Source: Phycisphaerales bacterium (GTDB lineage: Bacteria > Planctomycetota > Phycisphaerae > Phycisphaerales > SM1A02). Taken from it: a stretch of DNA of 64,000 bases. Where the stretch lies: assembly GCA_022446905.1 (NCBI GenBank), contig JAKVBT010000005.1:180459-244458 (forward strand), read 5' to 3'. The translations under genes and the position numbers were made by a program. The notes beneath the pieces were generated by a model. It saw only the letters and a program-made list of their open reading frames with translations. It was not told the origin of the DNA and searched no databases. Position 1 is the stretch's first letter, and each line of letters starts with the position of its first letter. This document shows, piece after piece, positions 1 through 9,789 of the stretch.

Positions 1-609
1 ATGGTCTTCTTCTACATTGTTGATCAGGCCAACAACTGGCCGCTGGCTGTGAAATGACCGGTTGAACTCACAGGCTTCGGTAATCAGGATGCCAGGCTCA
101 CCTGCATGGGGACCAGCGGGGACCTCCGCACTTCCAGTCCGGCAGCCGCCTCCGAGTTGCTCGCAGGTGGCCCCGATGATGAAACCGGGATCAAGGCCGG
201 TATCAACCAGAATCCAACTGAGTATGGCTGCGGTGGTGCTTTTGCCATGCGTGCCAGCGATGCTCACGCCAAGTCGGTCTTTTTGCACCATCCCAAGTGC
301 TTGTGCATAGAACGCGCATGGCACCTGACGTGCTTGGGCCTTGGCGACTTCCGGGTGTGATTCTGGAATCGCAGCGGATCGAATGACCAGGTCTAGTTCG
401 TTCGGGACATCATTGGGTCCGATGTGTACCTCAATGCCATCTGCAACCAAGGACCGCGTTGTTTCCGATTCGCACATGTCCGAACCAGATACTTGGTAGC
501 CCCGGGCAGTGAGCATGCGAGCGAGGCCGCTCATGCCGCATCCCCCAATGCCGGTCATCCAGATCCGTGCGCCCAGTGGCGGCAGGTCGGGAACCTCGTT
601 CGGCGGCAT
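1..609 (-). CDS. murC: UDP-N-acetylmuramate--L-alanine ligase (3' end runs off the window)
   Basis: Reverse-strand translation MPPNEVPDLPPLGARIWMTGIGGCGMSGLARMLTARGYQVSGSDM...SIAGTHGKSTTAAILSWIL...ITEACEFNRSF: GxGGxGMSGLA motif, GTHGKSTT P-loop and EACE(F) typical of MurC. Confidence 0.93.
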   Translation of the reverse strand, partial: MPPNEVPDLPPLGARIWMTGIGGCGMSGLARMLTARGYQVSGSDMCESETTRSLVADGIEVHIGPNDVPNELDLVIRSAAIPESHPEVAKAQARQVPCAFYAQALGMVQKDRLGVSIAGTHGKSTTAAILSWILVDTGLDPGFIIGATCEQLGGGCRTGSAEVPAGPHAGEPGILITEACEFNRSFHSQRPVVGLINNVEEDH

Positions 610-691
610 GGTGGAGGGGGTAGATGGCAGCGTCATGATCGAAACCGGATGGTACGGCGGCGAACCTGTCTGTGCCGTATCCTTTTCGACC

Positions 692-2074
692 ATGAGCCAG
701 CGCGATCTGCACGATGTTGTCCATGCCCAGATCCTGGTGGTCGATGATGAAGCCGACCACGCAGACACCATGGCCGAGGCACTTCGCCGTCTTGGTCATG
801 TCTGCACGATTGTGACCAGCGCCCAAGCCGCAACTGACGAACTTCAGTACGGCAATTTTGATGTCGTGATCACAGATCTGTCTATGGAGCACGAGTCATC
901 CGGTCTCGATGTGCTTTCAGCCACCCGGGAGCATCAGCCAGATGCGGAGGCAATCATGGTCACTGCGCACGGTGACATTGCCACTGCCAAGGCAGCCTTG
1001 CAAGGTGGAGCGTATGACTTTATTGAGAAGCCACTGGATTTGGAGGTATTTCGAAATCTGGTGCAGCGAGCGATTGAGACTGTTCGGCTCCGCCACTCAA
1101 ACACTCAGTTGCAGTCCAAGGTGGATGCGGCCCATGGCTTCGAGGGAATCATTGGAGAGTCGCCAGCTATTCGAAAGGTGATTACGACCATTCGTCAGGT
1201 CGCGCCTAGCACTATCCCGGTACTGATCACAGGTGAGTCTGGCACAGGCAAGGAACTGGTCGCCCAGGCGTTACACAATCAATCCAAGCGAGTCAACAAG
1301 CGTTATGTCACCTTTAACTGCGCTGGGCAGAGTGAAAGTCTTTTAGAAGATCAACTCTTTGGACATGCCCGTGGTGCTTTTACAGGTGCGGATAAGGATC
1401 GGGAAGGTGTCTTTGAGTACGCTGATCAAGGAACGCTATTTCTTGACGAAATCGGCGACATGCCATTGCCCATGCAATCCAAATTGCTCCGCGTACTTGA
1501 AAGTGGTGAGGTTGTTCGACTGGGAACCAATGCAGCACATCATGCCGATGTTCGGTTTGTCAGTGCAACCAATCGCGATCTAAAAAGTATGATCGATGAT
1601 GGGAACTTCCGCGAAGATCTTTATTTCCGTATCAACGGTGCGGAAATTCACCTGCCACCGCTCCGCGAGCGACGTGAGGACATTCCGATCCTAATCACGC
1701 ATGCGGCCGGGCGATTTGCCGCTGAACTCGACCGGCCCGCGCCAGACTTTACCGAGCCAGCCATGATGCGGCTGTTGTCTTACAACTGGCCTGGCAATGT
1801 GCGGCAACTCTTCAACATTGTGCAGCGCATCATTGTGATGACTGAGGGCGCAGTTGTTGATGTGCGCGATGTGCCCGATGAGATTCGCCTGCACGAGGAT
1901 GAGGAGCATGTTCATCTTGGAAGTTTGGCTGGCATCGGACTTGATCGGCTGGAAAAGGAAGCCATTCGCCAGACACTGATCATGACCGGATCAAACCGTG
2001 AGCAAGCAGCTGAGATGCTGGGCATCGGCGAGCGCACGCTCTATCGGAAACTCCGCGAGTATGGATTGAAGTAG
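692..2074 (+). CDS. Sigma-54-dependent response regulator (NtrC family: receiver, AAA+, Fis-type HTH)
   Basis: ILVVDDEADHADTMAEAL receiver, GESGTGKELVAQALH Walker A, GAFTGADKDREGVFEYADQGTLFLDEIGDMP, C-terminal HTH NREQAAEMLGIGERTLYRKLREYGLK; ATG at 692 preferred over the ORF-track start, which overlaps murC. Confidence 0.93.
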   Translation: MSQRDLHDVVHAQILVVDDEADHADTMAEALRRLGHVCTIVTSAQAATDELQYGNFDVVITDLSMEHESSGLDVLSATREHQPDAEAIMVTAHGDIATAKAALQGGAYDFIEKPLDLEVFRNLVQRAIETVRLRHSNTQLQSKVDAAHGFEGIIGESPAIRKVITTIRQVAPSTIPVLITGESGTGKELVAQALHNQSKRVNKRYVTFNCAGQSESLLEDQLFGHARGAFTGADKDREGVFEYADQGTLFLDEIGDMPLPMQSKLLRVLESGEVVRLGTNAAHHADVRFVSATNRDLKSMIDDGNFREDLYFRINGAEIHLPPLRERREDIPILITHAAGRFAAELDRPAPDFTEPAMMRLLSYNWPGNVRQLFNIVQRIIVMTEGAVVDVRDVPDEIRLHEDEEHVHLGSLAGIGLDRLEKEAIRQTLIMTGSNREQAAEMLGIGERTLYRKLREYGLK

Positions 2075-2090
2075 GCAGTGGCCTTGTGGT

Positions 2091-2870
2091 TCAGGCGTTA
2101 GCCTGAAAAATCACACTCTTGCAGGTCAGGCTGCCTTCGGCCTTTGCCAATTCAGTACTAGGTACTTGAATGAGTTGGATGCCTCGCGCCTCCAATCGTC
2201 CAGCCGTGTGCGGAAACTGTTTTGGAAACAGCATCACTTCGCCGATGCGAACGACGTTGCCTGCGAACGGTTCATCAGGATGGACGGCAATTAATTCGAG
2301 GTCTTCCAATCCATCCATATCGATCCACTCGGGATTAGCCAGCAGGCGACCCTCGCCGAGATAGGTAGCCGCCGTCTTCAGATGCAGCGCGCCGGGGACA
2401 TCCACGGCCACCACCTCATAGCCATACGGTGTGACAATGGATCGGAACTGATCAATCCCAGCATCATTGGTGCGACTTGAGCGGCCGATGTAGAACGTCC
2501 GTTCAGCAAGCAGCACATCGCCACCTTCCAATGTGGCTGGGTCTTCAATATGTGCAAGGGGTCGATGGGCCGACAGGATTGGGGTGATCGATTCCACCTC
2601 ACCGCGGCGGCTCTCAGCCCCAGGTCGGGTCAGAATGGCCACATCATCACATACCACGGCGATGTCCTCCACGAAGACAGCGTCAGGATGATGGTGGAGC
2701 GGGTCCAACTCAATGACAGTCACGCCAAGGGATTCCAAGGCCTCCACATAGGCCTGATGCTGGGCGCACGCCGTTTCATAACAGATCGGATCGCGATCCA
2801 TGTGGGTCAACTCACACTCCTGGATTGAGCGGCTGACCGGACGGATGATGGCGGTGGTCATGGGCGGCAT
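2091..2870 (-). CDS. Dimethylarginine dimethylaminohydrolase / amidinotransferase-like protein
   Basis: PDAVFVEDIAVV, LEGGDVL, GRSSRTN, LHLKTAATYLGEG, AEGSLTCKSVIF motifs of the DDAH/arginine deiminase superfamily. Confidence 0.85.
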   Translation of the reverse strand: MPPMTTAIIRPVSRSIQECELTHMDRDPICYETACAQHQAYVEALESLGVTVIELDPLHHHPDAVFVEDIAVVCDDVAILTRPGAESRRGEVESITPILSAHRPLAHIEDPATLEGGDVLLAERTFYIGRSSRTNDAGIDQFRSIVTPYGYEVVAVDVPGALHLKTAATYLGEGRLLANPEWIDMDGLEDLELIAVHPDEPFAGNVVRIGEVMLFPKQFPHTAGRLEARGIQLIQVPSTELAKAEGSLTCKSVIFQANA

Positions 2871-2911
2871 GGTACTCGCCAAGAGGGTCAAAAACATGCC
2901 ACAATGTCCTC

Positions 2912-4837
2912 ATGAACCACTCAATCATCTTGCTGTTGTGTCTTCTGTCTTCTGAGGTAGCTACAGAGTCCAATGACATTCATACCAGTCGTGAATCGGC
3001 TCAGGTGATGCCGTCGGTTCCGGTTGAAGAGGACATGTTCACATTTGTGGTCTTTGGAGATCGCACCGGTGGTCCCGCAGAGGGCATTTCGGTGCTGGCC
3101 CAAGCAGTACAAGACACCAACCTCATCGAACCAGATCTGGTGATGACGGTAGGTGATCTTATTCAGGGATACAACACCCGTGAGGCATGGGTGCTTCAAG
3201 CTGCACAGTTCCGATCAGTTATGGATGAATTGATTTGTCCATGGTTTCCCGTTGCAGGGAATCACGATGTGTACTGGCGCGGGGAAGGTCGTCCACCAGA
3301 AGAACATGAAGGCGATTATGAGGCGTGGTTTGGTCCGCTGTGGTATGCCTTTGATCACAAGGGTTGCCGTTTCATTGTTTTGTATACAGATGAGGGCAAT
3401 CCGGAAACCGGTGTTCGTTCCTTTGGCGATCCCGATAGCCAACGAATGAGCGACGCTCAAAAGTCATGGCTGCGTCAGACGCTTCATGATGCCAATGACA
3501 TGAATCATGTCTTTGTGTTCTGTCATCATCCTCGCTGGCGCGGTGGTCAATATGGGGATGATTGGGAAAACGTCCACCAGATGTTCGTGGACGCAGGAAA
3601 TGTCACAGCGGTGTTTGCTGGCCATGTACACCAACTCAGACACGATGGATGGCGCGACGGCATCGAGTATCTATCGATGGCGACGGTGGGTGGCGGACTC
3701 CCGCGTGAACTTCCTGCTGCTGGACATCTTCACCACATCAATTTGGTGACCGTCCGTGATGACCATATTGCGCAAGCGACCATTCCAGTTGGAGGTGTGA
3801 TCGATCCGCGGGCATTAACCGCAGATCACATCGCTGCAGTCGATCGTCTGCTGGTGAATGGTGCCAAAATTACGCATCCGGTTGCCGTGGATGCGGCTGG
3901 TCGGGTGGATGCCCAGCCAGTGCTTGAATTGAATGCTCCTCAAGGTCAGCGTGTGACCTGGACGGTGTGGTCAGATGCATCAGATCATCGCTGGTCAATT
4001 GGACCGGACCATATTCATGAGGTGCTTGAGCCTGGTTCCAGCGTCGAGATTCCACTGCGCGTCCGGCACGATGGACCACTGGATGATCTTTGGACAGCAC
4101 CAGCAGTCATGGTTCAGGCGGAGGTTGATATGGGTGGCATGGCGTGGACGCTTCCCAGGCAGGTGTTGCCAGTGCCCGTCGTGCCGGAAAGTCTGAAGCC
4201 ACTGGAATCGTCACAGATGTTGTTCTGTGATGGTCGTGATGGTGCGGTGACTATTGACACTGGATCGACTGTCATTCCAAAGGGCCCCTTGACGGTCGAG
4301 GCGTGGATTCGCCCTGAACAAGTCGATGGGTCAAGGGGCATTGTGGCCAAGACAGAACAATCAGAGTTTGGTTTGTTCATAGAAAAGGGTATTCCTTCCT
4401 TCTGGGTATTTGCAGGAGACAAGTACGCAATTGCTCGCAGTGATGCGCCCATCGCTTGGGGGCAATGGCATCATGTGGCAGGCGTGCATGATGGGGAGAT
4501 GGTGCGCCTCTTTGTCGATGGACAGCCGGTCGGTTCGGCGCCAGCCAAGGGGTCTCGCAGGACCAATGCGCTTCCACTTGTCATTGGTGCCGAGGTCAAT
4601 GGGGCCGGTCAGCCGGTATCACCATTTCGGGGGGGCATTGATGAGGTTCGTGTGTCAGCACGGGATCGATATCCAGCGCTCGGCTTCGCTCCTCAACGAA
4701 GGCATGTTCGTGATGCAGACACGGTGGTGTTGATGCACCTCGATGGTCGCCAGGGGCCGTTCATTTTCAACGACTCTGATCGAGCACCCCACGGGATACA
4801 GTCTGGTTCGATCAAATTCAGGGCGTCTGAAGACTGA
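2912..4837 (+). CDS. Secreted metallophosphoesterase with C-terminal LamG/concanavalin-like domain
   Basis: Signal peptide; VVFGDRTGG, VTVGDL, GNHDVYW, FCHHPRW, FAGHVHQ metallophosphoesterase motifs; C-terminal LTVEAWIRPEQ...WHHVAGVHDGEMVRLFVDGQPVGS. Confidence 0.85.
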   Translation: MNHSIILLLCLLSSEVATESNDIHTSRESAQVMPSVPVEEDMFTFVVFGDRTGGPAEGISVLAQAVQDTNLIEPDLVMTVGDLIQGYNTREAWVLQAAQFRSVMDELICPWFPVAGNHDVYWRGEGRPPEEHEGDYEAWFGPLWYAFDHKGCRFIVLYTDEGNPETGVRSFGDPDSQRMSDAQKSWLRQTLHDANDMNHVFVFCHHPRWRGGQYGDDWENVHQMFVDAGNVTAVFAGHVHQLRHDGWRDGIEYLSMATVGGGLPRELPAAGHLHHINLVTVRDDHIAQATIPVGGVIDPRALTADHIAAVDRLLVNGAKITHPVAVDAAGRVDAQPVLELNAPQGQRVTWTVWSDASDHRWSIGPDHIHEVLEPGSSVEIPLRVRHDGPLDDLWTAPAVMVQAEVDMGGMAWTLPRQVLPVPVVPESLKPLESSQMLFCDGRDGAVTIDTGSTVIPKGPLTVEAWIRPEQVDGSRGIVAKTEQSEFGLFIEKGIPSFWVFAGDKYAIARSDAPIAWGQWHHVAGVHDGEMVRLFVDGQPVGSAPAKGSRRTNALPLVIGAEVNGAGQPVSPFRGGIDEVRVSARDRYPALGFAPQRRHVRDADTVVLMHLDGRQGPFIFNDSDRAPHGIQSGSIKFRASED

Positions 4838-5318
4838 CAAAGCCCGTGTCAGGGTCAACGGCAATGATTCGCACAGCAAGCGGCCCCGTTACGGTGAGGG
4901 TCTTGTCTGGTCCACCTGGTGTATTGAGTCCCCCAAGTGGGTCAAAGATGATCTGACGTCCACTTGGCGAAATTGTGACATCCTCACAGGCTACTGCGCG
5001 TTGCTCTCCGAGCCGCACCCACAACGACCGCGCGTTGCTATTGCTATCTAAGGCGTCGGTGAGTGGAACCGTTGGGTTGTCCAGATCAATAATGCGCCAG
5101 CCACCACCGTCACCATCAACCTCTAGTGCTACTCGAGTGTTTGGTCGGGCGATGGCAAGCATCTGTGCATGCTCCAGGTCGGACCACAAGAGCCGCGCAG
5201 TGGTATCAGCCATGCCGGTTCGTGAGGCGGCGACCATTGGTGTCATGATGGCACCGAAGATCGCGATGATGGCGATGACCACAAGTACTTCGGTCAATGA
5301 GAATCCACGTCGTCTCAC
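4818..5318 (-). CDS. GspH-like type II secretion / type IV pilus pseudopilin
   Basis: Prepilin N-terminus MRRRGFSLTEVLVVIAIIAIFGAIMTPMVAASR; last gene of overlapping pseudopilin operon. Confidence 0.8.
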   Translation of the reverse strand: MRRRGFSLTEVLVVIAIIAIFGAIMTPMVAASRTGMADTTARLLWSDLEHAQMLAIARPNTRVALEVDGDGGGWRIIDLDNPTVPLTDALDSNSNARSLWVRLGEQRAVACEDVTISPSGRQIIFDPLGGLNTPGGPDKTLTVTGPLAVRIIAVDPDTGFVSLQTP

Positions 5319-6805
5319 GGCCGCGCTCCATCTTCATCAGCGAGCACCATGGCGTTGTGTTCCCATGCGTCCACATCTCCGCCGCATCGTCGCATGACAT
5401 AATCAACAGGAATCGGACGATGTACCCACCACCCTTCGACAGGAGCAGTGACACGAGCTGATTCTGGAGAGTCAAGCATGGTGCCGAGCCTTTCCAGCAT
5501 GTCCGCACACGCCCATTGATCCAAGCCATCGCTTCTCAGATTCATGAGGTCCAGACGATCAACCAGCTCAGTCAGATGAGATAAGCCGGTTCTTGAATCC
5601 ATGCGGTGGTCATATAAGAGCCGTGCATTTCGAGTCAGACTGACATCATGGGCCGCAATTCTTCCCATCACTGTGGATCGGTCGATCAGCACATCGCATC
5701 CCGGCGCATGCATCGTGCCTTGAATGAGACTGCCGCGGTCGATTTCCCATGATGCTTGGGGATGGCCAACCGTGCAGACTGTGATCATCTCTGGATCAGT
5801 CCAGTTGATGTGACGTTGTTGCCAGGCATTTCCGCTGCGCCTCCGTGCCTGTTCGGTGCCGATGACCGCGCCGCTTAGTTCAATATCGCCTCCAACTGCA
5901 ATGCGAACGCGGACGCCTGGCTCAATCACAATGGCACTGCCACGATTCATGATGAGTTCGCCATGTACAGTTAGGTCTGACGCATTGGTGATATGCAGAA
6001 CAGCATCCCGTTCCATCACCAGATCACCACTGATAGACAGATGACCTGTCACATCATGCCGCTGTCCGCGGGGGAGTTCCAGAGAGTCGATGACATCGCC
6101 ATGGGTCAGTTGGGGCATTGGTGCAACTGGCAGGCCGACGCTGCCGATGATGTTTGGGATCGTGACTGAGCGTCCATCCTCACTTCCCACTCCGATTGGA
6201 ATATGCACGCTTAGATCACCGGAAGAGATGTCCCGGCGCGCTCGTCCGGTGGCGTGCAGATCGCCTAGGCAGGCCAGCACCCGCGCACCGTGCCCCGAGT
6301 CAGTCCATGATCGAACGCGTGCATTTCCTTGTATTTGAAGATTGCCCGCGGCCCAGACGGCATACCCACTGAGATCCCCTCGGGTGTCGGCGTCGAATGG
6401 ATGAACGGTGGCTAACGCTGAGGCAGTTTGCGTCATGCCATCCAAGGTGGCGGTGGCCTCGACGAACAACAAACTCGATCCGATGTGTGGTGGTTCGCCA
6501 GTGGCCTCATCCATCAAGCGGATATCCACGATCGCATCGGCGATGGCGTGCCCCTGAAGCAGCCAACCATCCGTATGGGCAGTCTGCCATGGGGCCTCGG
6601 ACTCGAGTACAGCAGCAGCTAGATCCAAACCGCTTTGAGCAGCCGCACGCGCCGCAGCGGCCCGGGCTGCATTGCTACCCACCAATGCAGAGTTGTCCTG
6701 CGCAGCGAGCCAGCCCATGACCAGTGTCAATGCAGTTGCCATCGAAATGAGCACCAGCAGCAGCGCAACGCCGCGGCGAGGAAGTCTTCGTTGAGCGTGG
6801 ATCAT
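5315..6805 (-). CDS. GspK/PilX-like pseudopilin with repetitive beta-rich passenger region
   Basis: N-terminal RRGVALLLVLISMATALTLVMGWLA; downstream repeats such as NLQIQGNARV, HLSISGDLVM, DLTVHGELIM, RVRIAVGGDIELSG. Confidence 0.65.
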   Translation of the reverse strand: MIHAQRRLPRRGVALLLVLISMATALTLVMGWLAAQDNSALVGSNAARAAAARAAAQSGLDLAAAVLESEAPWQTAHTDGWLLQGHAIADAIVDIRLMDEATGEPPHIGSSLLFVEATATLDGMTQTASALATVHPFDADTRGDLSGYAVWAAGNLQIQGNARVRSWTDSGHGARVLACLGDLHATGRARRDISSGDLSVHIPIGVGSEDGRSVTIPNIIGSVGLPVAPMPQLTHGDVIDSLELPRGQRHDVTGHLSISGDLVMERDAVLHITNASDLTVHGELIMNRGSAIVIEPGVRVRIAVGGDIELSGAVIGTEQARRRSGNAWQQRHINWTDPEMITVCTVGHPQASWEIDRGSLIQGTMHAPGCDVLIDRSTVMGRIAAHDVSLTRNARLLYDHRMDSRTGLSHLTELVDRLDLMNLRSDGLDQWACADMLERLGTMLDSPESARVTAPVEGWWVHRPIPVDYVMRRCGGDVDAWEHNAMVLADEDGARP

Positions 6806-7440
6806 CCGCCACCTCCACTAGGTTGTTGATGCCGCCGCATCGACTCGCCCATGCAGTGGGTCCGGATTGAACCCTCTACATTCAGGTCGTAGGTTGCAAG
6901 TACTGTTCGTTGCTGCTGCGCTGCCAGACGTCGTTGCCGGGGGTCGGTGTACGGACCGACATCAAAGGACCAGTTGGCGATGCTGGCGGCCAAATCGAGC
7001 GCGCCGTGTTTCAATCCCGAAGTTGTTTCATAGGTTGATTTCAGGGTCCACCAGTCGATGTCCTCCAGTTCCGACAGGGGGGTATCCAGCAGTTCAGCAG
7101 GATCTGCAAACCAGTGGATGGAGAGCACATCGTGTGTTGGCGACCATTCAAGCCAACGCACCTCAGTGCCGTCGACTGCTTCATCACCGTCGGTGTCCTC
7201 CAGCCACATCACGACGCGATGATCCTCAAGATCCAACAGGCATCGTGCCCGGGCGATGTACGACGAAACACGCGTCTGGGACAGGCCTGCCCGCAAGATC
7301 GAGGCTCTGGTGTCGCGTTGATCAATGATCCCATTGGTCAGGGCATCCATCATTCCCACAATGCCCAAGGCCACAGTTGATGTCACTGAGACCGCCAGGA
7401 GCAATTCGAGCAGGGTCATGCCGCGCCGAATCCGTTTCAT
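6802..7440 (-). CDS. GspJ/PilW-like pseudopilin
   Basis: MKRIRRGMTLLELLLAVSVTSTVALGIVGMMDAL prepilin signature; 4-bp overlaps with neighbours. Confidence 0.75.
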   Translation of the reverse strand: MKRIRRGMTLLELLLAVSVTSTVALGIVGMMDALTNGIIDQRDTRASILRAGLSQTRVSSYIARARCLLDLEDHRVVMWLEDTDGDEAVDGTEVRWLEWSPTHDVLSIHWFADPAELLDTPLSELEDIDWWTLKSTYETTSGLKHGALDLAASIANWSFDVGPYTDPRQRRLAAQQQRTVLATYDLNVEGSIRTHCMGESMRRHQQPSGGGG

Positions 7441-8081
7441 GGCGTGGACTCCAGCACTTGTGGCACTGGAACAAAGCGGCGGACTGTCGCAATGGGGCGT
7501 GCTTCATCGTCGCGGGCCTCAACCTGCACTTCGACGCCCTGAATGGCGACCGACAGTGGTGGTCCGACCGATGCGACATGGCGATCCGCATCAACATGAA
7601 GGGAGAACTGTTGATAATCCTTAGGGAGGTAGCCGAGTGCTTCAGATCGTCCGGCGCGAATCTCTCCCTGGGCTTCGAGATAGCCATCCCATCCGCCGCT
7701 CTGCTCGGGTCCAGCGATGGCGTCATACCATTGTTGACTGGTGGAGAAATCCGTTGGGTCCAGGCCTGTGACGCGGGCCATCAGCATCTCACAGGCGATC
7801 GCCGCCGAAAGCATGCGGCGTGCTTGCGTCGACTGCCCCCGGCCGGCGGTCAGGGCGGAAACCACTGCAGTGGTCACCAGCAGGAGGATGACTACCGCCA
7901 ACAGGGTCTCGAGAAGGGTCAGCGCGCGGCGACCGCGGGGGTGGACTGACGTGTCAAAGATGGCTGAATCGTGTTCAGGGGGCACGGATAGAGATCCTCG
8001 GTCTTCCATAGTCACCGTCGGATCCTTGATTGGCGATCCCAAGCGGGGATTCGGGCTTGGTTGGCGATTACAGCGGCCCAA
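7437..8081 (-). CDS. GspI/PilV-like pseudopilin
   Basis: RRALTLLETLLAVVILLLVTTAVVSAL prepilin-type segment; first gene of overlapping operon; exact start uncertain. Confidence 0.7.
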   Translation of the reverse strand: MGRCNRQPSPNPRLGSPIKDPTVTMEDRGSLSVPPEHDSAIFDTSVHPRGRRALTLLETLLAVVILLLVTTAVVSALTAGRGQSTQARRMLSAAIACEMLMARVTGLDPTDFSTSQQWYDAIAGPEQSGGWDGYLEAQGEIRAGRSEALGYLPKDYQQFSLHVDADRHVASVGPPLSVAIQGVEVQVEARDDEARPIATVRRFVPVPQVLESTP

Positions 8082-8148
8082 GCCCTACAAACGGAACAGG
8101 AGGGACGATCGGTGGGCAATGAGGCCCTGAAGCGACGATACTGTGCAT

Positions 8149-9786
8149 ATGCCGCTCCGGCTTTACCGGCACATGCTGGCGGAATTGCTTCGCGTGATCT
8201 TCCTCACGGCCGCCGTGTTGGTGGTCGTGATTGCATTCGGGGCCATCATCAAGCCATTGACCGGGGATGCCCCATTCTCGGCCATGCAGGCAATCAAATT
8301 CATCGCTTTATCCATGGTGCCGATGTCGCAGTACGCGGTGCCATTTGCAGCAGGCTTTGGGGCCACATTGGTGATGCACCGAATGGCTGCTGACAACGAG
8401 ATCTTGGCGATGTCGACATCAGGGCTGCGTTACATCGCAGTCTTGATGCCAGTGATGTTTCTTGGGCTGGTTCTCTCGATCATCATGATGATCATGGTGC
8501 AGGTCTATATTCCCAAGACTTACGCTGTGATGGGACGGGTGCTCGCAGGCGATGTCACGGCCATGATTCAACATGCGGTTGATCAGGGCCGGCCCATTCG
8601 TTTTGGCGATATGGAAATCTGGGCTGAGTCGATGCGCGTGACTGAACAGCCGGAAACAAGTAATGCCTCAGAGCGTATTGAACTTCGCCGCATGGTTGCT
8701 GCGCGCATGAGCAGGGATGGATCGATCGACTCAGATGTCTCGGCGGTTGGCGCTGTACTCGATCTGCATGAACGTGACGGAGTGGTATTGATTCGTATGG
8801 CCATGGACGATGCAGTGTCCTGGGATGCCGCTGGTGGTGGCCTGCGTGGATTCCCTCGGATCGAGCCCACGCATGCCATTGCCGTGCCGCTGCCCGAGCG
8901 CACCGAGCCGATGGCAATGACCTTTACCGAATTGCTCGAAGTTGATGCTTCCCCGGAACGATTCCCCGAGATAGAGCGACTTCGTCGTCAGGTTGGAGAG
9001 GCGCTACGGAAGTGGTCTGAGCGGCAGGTAGTCGCCGCGGAGTTGCAACGACAGGGTCGCGTCTTGCTGTCAAGTGCGGACCCATTGGGTAATGATTGGG
9101 AGATTGAGGCAACCGGTCTACGACATGGCACACTGATTGCGCCCAAGGGTGGTCGGGTTCGCATCATCGAGCGGGAGCGAGATGGCCGTGCCGTGCGTTC
9201 TTTCATTGCCAGGAAAGCAATTCTGGAGGTGCAGGACTCGGGTTTGGATGCAAGTCGCCGACGCTTGCTGCTTAGCCTTGACGACGTCCGTGTCCGTGAT
9301 CTTCCCGATGGCCGCCGAGACAATCAACGGGCCACGGTGGTCATTGCCAATCTTCAGCCCCTTCCACTGGATCCCGAGGTACAAGCGGAAGTCTCGGGAA
9401 ATGAAGAGGCGATGTTGGCTCGGGCAGCATCGGTTGCCGACCAGGCGCCACGTGTTAAGCGAGCGATTCGGCTCGTGGACCAAGCAACCAGCAATTTGCA
9501 CGGCCAGGTCGTGAGCCGATTGTGGCGGCGTTGGGGGGTTGCGGTGTCGGCAGGATTATTGCCGCTGCTCGGGGCCGTGCTTGCTTTAAACATGAGGCAC
9601 GCCCAGCCTTTGTCGATCTACTTGGTCGCATTCATCCCCTCGCTGTTGAACCTAGTACTGATCACTGGTGGCAGTGGGTTCATGCGACAGGGTGACGAGA
9701 TGAGCGGGTGGTTGGTGCTATGGAGTGGCAACGTGATCCTGCTGGGCATCATTGTGGCTGGGTGGCGACGGTTGGCGAGGCACTGA
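8149..9786 (+). CDS. LptF/LptG family permease (YjgP/YjgQ)
   Basis: MPLRLYRHMLAELLRVIFLTAAVLVVVIAFGAIIKPL, multiple TM segments, paired with a second LptF/G permease. Confidence 0.8.
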   Translation: MPLRLYRHMLAELLRVIFLTAAVLVVVIAFGAIIKPLTGDAPFSAMQAIKFIALSMVPMSQYAVPFAAGFGATLVMHRMAADNEILAMSTSGLRYIAVLMPVMFLGLVLSIIMMIMVQVYIPKTYAVMGRVLAGDVTAMIQHAVDQGRPIRFGDMEIWAESMRVTEQPETSNASERIELRRMVAARMSRDGSIDSDVSAVGAVLDLHERDGVVLIRMAMDDAVSWDAAGGGLRGFPRIEPTHAIAVPLPERTEPMAMTFTELLEVDASPERFPEIERLRRQVGEALRKWSERQVVAAELQRQGRVLLSSADPLGNDWEIEATGLRHGTLIAPKGGRVRIIERERDGRAVRSFIARKAILEVQDSGLDASRRRLLLSLDDVRVRDLPDGRRDNQRATVVIANLQPLPLDPEVQAEVSGNEEAMLARAASVADQAPRVKRAIRLVDQATSNLHGQVVSRLWRRWGVAVSAGLLPLLGAVLALNMRHAQPLSIYLVAFIPSLLNLVLITGGSGFMRQGDEMSGWLVLWSGNVILLGIIVAGWRRLARH

Positions 9787-9789
9787 CTC

